Shown one piece after another: positions 54,932 through 64,000 of a DNA stretch of 64,000 bases. The DNA is from Rattus norvegicus (Eukaryota; Chordata; Mammalia; Rodentia; Muridae). The stretch is taken from assembly GCF_036323735.1 (NCBI RefSeq), contig NC_086024.1:64024424-64088423 (forward strand), read 5' to 3'. Below the pieces are notes generated by a model. It made no database searches and was not told the DNA's origin. It worked only from the letters and a program-made list of their open reading frames with translations. The position numbers and the translations under genes are program-made. Each line of letters opens with the position of its first letter. Position 1 is the first letter of the stretch.

Positions 54932-57029
54932 TTCTTACCAAACCCGTTAATCTTCCTTTTATTGGCACAGCTTTGGACACAGTGTAGCTGTCCCAGAATG
55001 GTTTGATGTACCAAACTGAAGGATATTTATCAGATCCCACTGAGAATTAAAGAACTGAACCAAGAGTTGGTGTTTCAGTTGAGGTCTAGGAAGCTACTCA
55101 ATAAAATGCAGTCGAAACAGGGATAAAAGTATTTAATAGAGCATCCAAATTGGAAGAGGTGTTCAGTAATGCAGCCTAGTCTGTGAGCAGGGCAGTGGGA
55201 GAAAGTACACTCGTTTGAATTTATATGCAAAGCTGGCCTCCAGTGAGGCATGTGGAAATCAATCTGCTTTAAAACTTTTCTGCCTAAAATAAACAACATT
55301 TTAAGATCTTTTATCTGTCTCTTTAGATTAGTTCAAAATCACCCCCAGCTCTCTGAACCTTACCAACACTATAATTGTTTCTAGTGTTCTGTAAACAAGC
55401 CTGCTTTAAACAAATAACCTTTGTGATTATACAGGAGACTTGGTTTAAAAAGATTTGAGAGTAATATTTCTGCATAAGATGTAGTGTCTTCACCTTTTGG
55501 TTTATGCCTAACCATTTCACAGTGCTGTCAATACCAAGTCGCTGGGAGGGTTAGCCTTTTCTTCACCAATGTCAGGAACTACTTCATTAAGAGTGCCATG
55601 GTATAGAGAAGCCTGCCTCTTAGAGACCCTAGTAATAAGGAGGTAGGCAGCCTCCTTGCTTACCAATTTAACTTGCCTTGTGCTAAGTTCATCATCTCCT
55701 CACTGCAGCTAGTCAGTCACTCTGCTTCTGGTCTGCTTATATTCACCATCAATTGACTGCTAATGTCAGACCAGCCCTGACTTCCCAGTGTTTAGTTTGT
55801 ATGCCTAAGGGTCAGAAACCTTCCTGCCTGACCAGAGGATGGCTTCTTCTGGGCAGCATTTCTATGGTATGTGGTCCGTCCATCCCTGATACAGCTGCAT
55901 AGTGTGGAGATGCTCTGGCTGAATGCAAGGCACCTTTACACCTCTCACACAGACCAGATAAAGCTCTTTGCAGGAGTCCTCTCTTTTCTATAGTTCTCTC
56001 TGATGCACTGTAGACTCCCTTACCCCCGTCTTACATTGGTCCAGCATTCCTCATAGACTGACCAGTCACTGTCACCCTGACTAACTGGACCTGGAAGGAA
56101 AACTCCTCGTAGCATTCCTTTCCCTCAGGTACGCTACTACAGTCCTTGGCTACATACACCTCCACCGTGCTCCACCCCTGTCACGATGCTCCTTCAGGTT
56201 TAGCATTTCCAATCGAAATATCCTTCAACTAGCCACAGCCCCCTTTATTTTCCACTTCTCTTTGCATTGTGATCCTTCTCTCCTCCCCCTGGCCTCCACT
56301 TTCCTGTGGAATATCTGTTTCACACCGTAGCCAACCCATTGCTTTTCAACCTGCTAATAGTCATTTTTTGAAAAGTTTTGCCGGGAATGCATGAGGATAA
56401 GCAGAGTCTATCGTGACCACCAACTGAAATGTCTTCTCCTACTATATGACGTTTTCAGGTTTGGGAATAAAGTATAAAAATATCTTAGTTTGGCAGACCC
56501 TTGGCTGAAAACCCATTGTGCTCAAGAATAACTGTGACTACAGGCAGTCCCTACCTCAAACTGTATATAGGCAGGACAAGGCCAGAAAGCTGTCCACTGT
56601 TTCTAACGCTCTTTCTAAAAGTCATCTGTAGTCATGTTTCTCTCTTGCTTACACACATTCAGTGACTGCCCAGATCCCTCAGAATAAAATGCACATTTCT
56701 TTTTAAGACAGTCACAGTCCCCCCTCCTTTCTAAGCTCCCTCTATTCCCTTTTTCATTTGGATTTTTTTCCCCTTCCTTCTCAAAGTCTTAATGGATTTT
56801 GTTCTTAAATATTTGTGACTGAAGTTAACTGTCTAAATCATGTATGTAAGTAGTTTCTTAGTGATTTAGCTTAAAGCTAACAGATGTCTTTTTTCCCCCT
56901 CCTTAGTCTGGATTAATGTTTGCCTGTAGAAACCGGTTTAATACCTCTGATACATCACTTAAATACTATGCAATAATTATGTCTGAATATTTGATGCTTT
57001 ATTTAGTACACTCCATGATCCTGCTTTAA
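54932..57029. other. Unassigned sequence
   Basis: No gene recognised. A segment at 56650-56760 ('ccctcagaataaaatgcaca') may be a decayed L2 fragment, too weak to call. The interval 55900-56350 is C/T-rich. Confidence 0.35.
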
Positions 57030-57248
57030 ATTTTTTTCTTTATTTTTTAAAGATGTTTTGCTTGCATATCTCTCTGTGCACCGCATGCACACAGTGCCTG
57101 TGGAGTCCAGTGATCCGAGGCTTTAGATCACCTGGGAATGGAGTTAGAGGGAGTCGTGTGTCATGGTTTGGGTTCAGCAAATCAGGCCTGGATCCTCTGC
57201 AGGAGCAGCCAGTACCCCTAACTACTGAACCAACTATCTATCCCTGCC
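57030..57248 (-). repeat. B3 SINE, antisense
   Basis: 'ttaaagatgttttgcttgca', 'tatctctctgtgcaccgcat', 'gtgcctgtggagtccagtga', 'cctgggaatggagttagagg', 'ctggatcctctgcaggagca' and 'actactgaaccaactatcta' follow the complement of B3. It abuts an antisense B1 on the right. Confidence 0.75.
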
Positions 57249-57267
57249 CACGTTTTTGGCTTTTGTT

Positions 57268-57390
57268 GGGAGTGGGTCTTACTACATGGGTGTCCTTGTC
57301 TGGCCTGGAGCTTTCTATGTAGAACTGGCTGACCTCAGATTTAGAGAGGTATTACCTGCCTCTGCCTCTCAAAAACTGGGATTAAATGGA
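57268..57390 (-). repeat. B1 SINE, antisense
   Basis: 'gtgggtcttactacatgggt', 'gtctggcctggagctttcta', 'tgtagaactggctgacctca', 'acctgcctctgcctctcaaa', 'aactgggattaaa' follow the complement of B1, slightly truncated at the head. Confidence 0.82.
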
Positions 57391-58228
57391 ATATTCTTGG
57401 TGCTGTACTCCAAGCTTCTTGAGACATATTCATTTTGCATCTCAAACACAGTTTGAAATTATGTTCCTTGTCATTCTCAAAATGTCTAAGTGAATCCCTA
57501 AACTGATGAATACATTTAGATTGTTGATCACTTTAAAACAATTAGCTTTAATTCACATTTATGGGGCAAGAGCATCTCCTTATTCAGGTGTTCTGTTGCT
57601 ATAGAGAAAGAGGGATCAATTATGTCGGTGTTCCCATGGGATCCAGCTGGGAGGAGACTGTGAAAGGGTGTGGGTAGGGACTAGGGAACATCCTTACCGC
57701 ATGTCCCTTGAAGTGCTACACGTTGAGGGGGAGCCTTCAGAAGGAAACTTGTCTCTTTCCCATACTTAAAGACTCAGGAGAAATTGGCCATAATTAAATC
57801 CTTGTCATGGTATTAACTAGGTCAACTTAAAGAAATTAGTAGCAAATTTCCTGAACCATGGATTTGCTACATTATACCAAGTGTCTAGTGTGAACTAGGA
57901 AAGGGAAGTTTATAATTTTAACTGCCATAATTCTTACCCTCTTGTTCAATTGATAATCAGGATCAATATGAGTTATATTTAAGATGATATATTGATATAT
58001 TAAGCACTATATTCCTTTGTTAAACTTGAGAACCTTTATGTGGCAAGATAATAAACCCCACTATATTCTCATGTAATCTTCTTTTTTGTAACTACAATAC
58101 TATATTCAGTTTCATGTTCCTTACGCATTTCATTTCTACAACGTATAACATCTGTTGCATATTCTTTGACAGAATAACCCTTTCCTTGTGTATTTTATAG
58201 AGAAATAATTAATTCTTTCATATTTTCT
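57391..58228. other. Unassigned sequence
   Basis: No element recognised. Confidence 0.4.
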
Positions 58229-58408
58229 TTAAAAAAAGATGTATTTATTTACTTTATGTATGAGCATGCTATCTTTATGCACACCAGAAGAGGGCATTGG
58301 ATCCCATTGCAGATGGTTATGAGACACCATGTGGATGCTTGCAGTGGAACTCAGGACCTCTGGAAGAGCAATCAGCACTCTTAACCTCCGAGCCATCGCT
58401 CCAGGCCC
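58229..58408 (-). repeat. B2-type SINE, antisense
   Basis: 'aaaaagatgtatttatttac', 'cagaagagggcattggatcc', 'cattgcagatggttatgaga', 'aactcaggacctctggaaga', 'gcaatcagcactcttaacct', 'ccgagccatcgctccaggcc' are the complement of B2. The flanks TCTTTCATATT (about 58214) and TCTTTCGCATT (58409) may be its decayed duplications. Confidence 0.87.
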
Positions 58409-59098
58409 TCTTTCGCATTCCCTAGAGTCTCATTATTCACCGTGTTTAGATGTGCTGGGACAAACTTTTCAAAAATATGGAGGACTATTTTTAGAAAGAC
58501 ATTCTTTGAAAAACATTTTTAGAAAAACATTCCCAATGCCTTAGGCAAGGCTACACAAGAACTTCAGTTGTTTACTACTCACCTAACATAATATTCCCAT
58601 CAGATGTATAAATGACTGACTTACATTCTTCCCAGTTCTACATTGCTTATTTCCACTATTGGAGAATTCAGACTACAGTTCATCCAATTAGTTTTCTAAT
58701 TTAATATCTGTTACTGACCAAAAACATAAATGTTGAAAAATTCAATTTCAACACACTGAATTTTAAAACAGAGAATTTAAAACATGCTTTCATGCTGAAA
58801 CCCATATTTGGAATGAAACTAATATGAGTAGAAACCATCATAGATGCCTGTGTAAGCATAACTAAGTGGAGTAGAAGTTAATGATTAAATGCCTTCCTCC
58901 TGCCTTTTAATACATTTCATAGTATAACTTGGTCCTTGACACATATTTGAGCTGTATCGTCTTTTATCTTCATAAAAGATAAAAGCCTGTTCTACTTTGT
59001 GGCCACCCATATTTGAAGGATGGCATGTTTGTTGATTTGTCGTGACTTCCACTATTTCCACATTCAGATTTGTGATAGAAACATAAAGGCATAGCTCT
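58409..59098. other. Unassigned AT-rich sequence
   Basis: A short 'agaaaaacatt' repetition occurs at about 58495-58530. Nothing else recognised. Confidence 0.4.
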
Positions 59099-59212
59099 TA
59101 TATATTATTTTATATTTATTTTATTAATTTATTTTAAATAACTTTTATTATTACATTATTAATTAAAATAATATTTTTAATTTATTCATTACTTTGTTAT
59201 TATTCTATTCGT
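59099..59212. repeat. AT-rich low-complexity stretch
   Basis: An irregular run of TTTTATTA and AATTTATT units, almost without G or C, for about 110 bases. Confidence 0.9.
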
Positions 59213-59339
59213 GTTTGAAGGATATTATTTTACTGCCTTGCGAAGTTGTGGGCTTCTGTAATCCACATGTCATTTTGCTAGGAAAACATGCATTAATTTT
59301 CAAACCACTCATTCTTTGGAAAAGGGATTTTTAGAGATG

Positions 59340-59800
59340 TATAGGCCATGTACTTTGTGCCAATGTAATCATTCACTGTATTGTTTAAGCAAATAAGCTA
59401 GTTTAAATAAGCTCCTAATGAGTTTTTAATTTATTGTGAAATGAATCAGTTGGGCAAAGAGAAGTGCAAAATATTAGAAGAATTTTCCTTGTATAATAAT
59501 TGAAGAATCACTCGAGTAAAATCCCCACAGACTAGCTATTGTTGGATGAAAGAATGCAATTATATTAAAAATTAATACTTGGTTGTAATATGAAACTAAT
59601 GCTGCCCGAATTATTATGTGCCAAATTAGGTTGCTGTAAACAATAACAGAACGTGTGACTATGCAAGTGAAAGCCCTGAGTTATTCACACTTGCAGCAGT
59701 GTGGTTAATGAGATGCAGTGAAAGCAGAAAATGTTTAATTTAGTAATGGGCGATCTGAATCAATCTGTCCTGTGGAGTGATGGCTTGGGCCGAGTCTCAG
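59340..59800. other. Candidate conserved non-coding element
   Basis: The interval is repeat-free and AT-rich, with dense developmental-type motif cores: TTTAATTTATTGT, AAATTAATAC, a Fox-type TGTAAACAATA at 59635-59645, and GTTTAATTTAG. There is no open frame. Conservation itself cannot be seen from one sequence, so the call rests on composition and motif density alone. Confidence 0.25.
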
Positions 59801-62273
59801 TTAATAGGATGTAACTGAGGAATCATACATGTTCACGCGTGATATGGGCTGTTCATTCTTTCCTTTTACTGAGACAGCCCCCCGCCCCCTCTCTGGTAGA
59901 TAGCTTTCAGTGGGTCTGTTAGAACCCTGTGGAACATTCCCAACCAAATTAAGTCTCAGTTGGCCTCTTCCCTCCCAGAAATGAGGATGCAAGCTGTGTT
60001 TGCTTCTAGTTGGGTTGTATTAAGGTCTGACTGTAACAAACGTTTTTACCAAAAGATCATGAGTTGGTGTGTATCTGGGATGCAACTGAACAAGTTGTGT
60101 TTAAGCTAAGACTATCACCTGCATTGACAATCTATAAAGGCCATGTTCACAAAATCCAGGAACTGCTGTTTTGCTTGTGTGTGGTGTCTTCTAGAGAGGA
60201 CAGATTGTCTTGTGAATTCCCATAGTTTGAAAACTTTTTTCAGGCTGAGAACTCATGTATATGAAAATGTAATGTGGCAATTCCAGATAAGAGTTGAATT
60301 ATTGAAGAGATACCTGGGATTCCTTTAGGGATACTCTGTTTTATGTTTACTGAATATTAAACAAAACAAAACAAAACACGGGGAGACAAAACACTCCTGT
60401 GTTTTAAATGTGTTTTTACTTCAAGGAACAATGTGCTATATGAACAGAGGATGTGTTGCAAATGTCTCTGGTGAGCATGAGAAGCTACAAATACCTTTTT
60501 CAAGATGATATTGGTTATCTATAATTGTGGAGTACAGTTCACTGCCTAATCCTCCTTCGATGGGATGTTTCCTTGATATAATCATTTAGAGTTGGTTTCC
60601 AGGCAAAAATAAGGGAAGAAGATAAGACATGATATACCCCAGAATGGAGTTAAATGTATCTGCAGAGTTCCACTGTGAGCAAGTCCGTGTTAGGAATGTC
60701 AGTGCACTCTTTTCTTCCGCATAAGAGTTCTACACATTATGAGAGTGGTGTTTAAATATTAGATTCAGACATTTTCACATTCTAGCTGGGGAGTTCACGT
60801 ATGCATCAGTTAACAGAGTGGATGCTTGCTCTGCTTGGATTAAAAGCAATTTGGAATTTTCATTTACATATGGCATTTTATAACTGTGTAACTTGTTAAA
60901 TAAATATTTCTATATGCATAAACATAATTAACATAGTACTTTAAAACAAGGAGAAGGAATGGAGGATTTTTAATGGGTTTGTTAGAGTAGTATTTAAATG
61001 AAGCCATTAATTCATCTCTTTCGCTTAAAAGTAACCTGCATACCAGGGTACCATGTGATAGAAATCTTCCGGCTCCATTTTCATTTAGGACACGTAAAAT
61101 TTCGTAAGTAATTAAGTGGGACACTTTAGAATGTACTGCATATTGGAAACTTCTGAAATGTTGAGGAAAAGAAAGACACTTAATGTTTCCAGAAATACTC
61201 CTGGGTAATCGGGCTTCAAACAATAGGATCACAGACAAAGCTAGTTTATGGTGTTACTACATGACTTGGAGCAGCCTGCAGCTAGCACCCTGCTTTTTGA
61301 AGGGTATTCTTATGTTCCATTAAGGCCTCTGGTTTGAGCAGTAATTCTGAAGGACACCCAGTAGTCTAGCCACTCCAGGATTGTCCTTTTTCTTCACAGC
61401 TCATGATGAAGTCTTTGCTGCATCTGGTTCCAGTCCTTCCGCACCCCTGTCTGAATTCTTTCTCTTTTAGGTCTTGGGTAGATCACGTTTTTTTCCTGGC
61501 CTTTATTTTTTTTTTCTCTTGATAATTTTTTATATAAAACGATTCACAAGATTTAGGGCAAAAGGTCAAAACCAATTCTGTGGATAATATAGAATAATTA
61601 TCTGAATATGTAATATAATAGTGATTATATAATTAATAGAACCTTCATGTGTTATCATTAACACTGGTGTTGTTGTTGGAAGCTTCTTTGTTAAAGAAAC
61701 CCTCTTGTGTGAAACATTTGAAGTTGTGAATTGTGGAGTCATAAACCCCCTTTTTCCTCCTGGACTCTTTCAGCTTCTGTCTTCTTTGGGATGTGATGCT
61801 TTCAAGCTCTCTATGTCCAGCTGAACCTCAGTGGTGCCCACAGTCCGTTTCAGGATGCATTATGGGTTTATGTAAATGGTGGCATTTAATTTGTGGTTGT
61901 GTTTTATTAATTTCCTTTAGCCGTGGTATTTGCAGTGCTTTTCAAAAAGGAGACATTAGTCTCTCAGGATCAGTGCCTCCTTTGAATAATACTGTGGGAA
62001 GGAACACTGTAAACTTGTGTTCCCAGAGTTGGTTATATGGGTTGGCAAGGGGCTGGAATTGCTGTAAGAGCTGATGGTTCACTAGTCTAGACAAACTTGA
62101 TCTGTTACCACGGACTGTTGATTTAAAGTGGAGATTGGTGAGCTCTGAGTATAAGACGATGAACAGTGTACACACTTTGGGATCCCATTTCTTTGTTTCA
62201 GTTTACTTATGTATTTTCTGGGTAAAATTTAACTTTTATAGATTTTGTCCAGAAGAAATATTATCTATAAACA
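59801..62273. other. Unassigned, repeat-poor sequence
   Basis: No transposon or gene recognised, apart from a short (CAAAA)n at 60361-60378 and T-runs near 61500-61520. A 124-codon minus-strand frame (60864-61238) lies in AT-rich DNA without splice signals and reads as chance. Confidence 0.35.
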
Positions 62274-62329
<56 letters not shown>

Positions 62330-62332
62330 ACA
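62274..62332. repeat. (CA)n microsatellite
   Basis: A CA tract with one CAAACA interruption near its right end. Confidence 0.96.
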
Positions 62333-62429
62333 TGTATTTATTTATTCTGCTTATGAAGCTAATTCTTTTGCAGGATGTACTTGATAGGCAGTTTTATGTA
62401 GCTTGACATTTTTTACTTTTTGCCTTTAG

Positions 62430-62463
62430 AATGTTTATACATAGGGAATGTTTATACATAGGC
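62430..62463 (+). repeat. 17-bp tandem duplication
   Basis: GAATGTTTATACATAGG occurs twice head to tail, the second copy starting at about 62446. This is a small replication-slippage type duplication. Confidence 0.85.
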
Positions 62464-64000
62464 AACTTTTAGAGATTGTAACAGTATACTCTAATGTTTA
62501 AAATTATTATTTGGAGCACATTATTCGGTAGTGAAATGTTCTGTTTTAGAGGCATGTCTCACCTAGAAAACTGCTCTCTAATGTCCTTTCCTATGTACCA
62601 GACAGGAAATTGATGGGTGAAAGCGAACATAATTCATTTTTGTTAGCATAGCGATATTTTTCCTTTGCATAATTGTGTATATTAAGCCTTTTGGGGGCTG
62701 TTTTAGCGTACTTAGCACCAAACATTTTACAAAACAAACGACAAAAACCAAGACAAGATATGTGAGGCTTTATCATTTCTGAATCCCTTCAAGGATGGGA
62801 TTTGGTGGCATTGGGGTGGTGGTTCTGAGGATGTGGAGAAGTTAATTAGCTCAAATCAGAGGGAACCTGTTATAATTTGAATGTCTTAATAGATTGCCAA
62901 TGCTCTTGCTGTCTGGGGTTAGGCAGCTTCAGTAGTTTTTGGGGTGGGGGGTACTTAGTGTTTTGGAAAACAATGATGTGGTTGCTTTTTCTATAAAACA
63001 TCGATTTATTTCACCCAAGACTCATGTGTGGCCTGCGTTGTTCTAATACAGGTTGCTGCAGATGCCTTTGCAGTGGGGCTGCTAGACGCTCTGAGCTGTC
63101 ACTCTGAGCCATCCCACTCAGTTCACTGACCACCCCACTGAGTCTTTGCTTAATTACATGGGCTACCTGGCTTTTGTAAGCATTTCTTTTCATGAAATTC
63201 TCTCACTGTTTCAGAGTTGTTTGTAACAGGTTCTTAGAGCCTTGGCACATACTTGGAAGTATTTTGTAATCCTTTGATAACAAACTTTGACCCCAATTAG
63301 TTTATAAAATTTTCTAAAATACAATTTAGAATCCCTTGCCTAAAGTTCTTCTGAGGATTCCCTTCCTTGGATGTTTGGTGTCTTCATGACCTTGGCTTTG
63401 CCTGTCTCTCTTACTAACAGGCTCTGTAGCCAAACAGAATCACACCCAGATTTTTTTTTTTTTTTGTAGTCTACTTTTGAATGTTTGGTTGCCTGGAGAA
63501 CTCACCCTGTTTGAGTGTAGGAATAATGATTTTTTATTTCCATAAAAACTCTGAGACCTTTGTTAAGATTTTTATTACAGTGCATCTCTTTTTTTCTCTA
63601 CCACATTTTGTACCTTGATAAGATTGGAAACGTTTATAGAAATAAGAAGACCAGGCAAAATTCATATAATTTTGAAAAAAAATCCCATTATGCCTTTTTT
63701 TACTTTTAGATTAATTATTGCGTACACACAAAAACTGAATAATACTTGTTATGAATATTGACATTGTCAATTTTGGAGCTTAGTCTTTTTAAAATGTAGT
63801 TTTCAGCAAAAGTTATTCATTTATGGTGGGATAGAAACACCATTTTCTAATGCTTGAGTCCTAAAAAAAAATAAGCGCGCACATCTGAAATGACACAAAA
63901 TGTATCTCTGAATAATTATCTGCATATTGTACCGGCTTTACTAATCATAAATAGACATCTCTTTTCACAGGTTCTCAAAAATAGAATTGAAATTTAAATG
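62464..64000. other. Unassigned sequence to window end
   Basis: No gene or repeat recognised. A T-run lies at 63452-63466. A 60-codon minus-strand frame (63011-63193) shows no exon signals. Confidence 0.4.

Noticed and set aside
60864..61238. 124-codon minus-strand frame
   Set aside because: The composition is that of translated AT-rich DNA (Tyr, Leu, Lys, Asn-rich), with no motif and no splice signals. Chance is the simplest reading.

Overview
The window looks like non-coding nuclear DNA from a murid rodent, most likely rat. Four things point there. A nearly consensus ID SINE lies at 54846-54920, and young ID copies are typical of rat. B1, B2, B3 and B4 SINEs, which are rodent-specific, are scattered throughout. 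Lx-type rodent LINE-1 3' ends recur. Long CA/GT and GA/CT microsatellites are abundant. Base composition is AT-rich and CpG-poor, with no CpG island. I found no recognisable protein-coding gene, structural RNA gene, CRISPR array or bacterial feature. The window is probably intronic or intergenic.

Layout. 1-8 kb: mostly unassigned sequence with an old L1 relic split by a microsatellite (3205-3890), a B3-like SINE, an old antisense B1 and a CA repeat. 8-15 kb: a very old mammalian repeat (8335-8890), then unassigned sequence, two CA repeats and a B1 with target-site duplications. 15-20 kb: a rodent repeat cluster (L1 3' ends on both strands and a MaLR-like solitary LTR) around an unassigned 0.4 kb segment with a 72-codon open frame. 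20-30 kb: more L1, MIR relics, twin hairpins, a 780-bp composite CA array with higher-order repetition, a B2 with perfect 16-bp target-site duplications, and an L3/CR1 relic. 30-44 kb: L1, B4, LTR and B2 insertions, a local ~195-bp tandem duplication (37421-37778), a 95-codon open frame (40508-40795), and a B4 split by an antisense L1. 44-54 kb: MIR, one exon-like interval (45783-45971), a URR1 hAT transposon, long unassigned stretches and an L1 3' tail. 54-64 kb: an ID nested in a B3, a B3/B1 pair, a B2, and a repeat-poor AT-rich interval (about 59.3-61.3 kb) that resembles conserved non-coding DNA.

No set of genes here works together. The intervals most worth testing are three unexplained open frames, the exon-like 63-codon interval with a strong GTGAGT donor, the tandem duplication, the composite CA array and the possible conserved non-coding segments. 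All family names were assigned by eye from remembered consensus patterns. No alignment was run, so boundaries of old repeats are approximate, usually within tens of bases.
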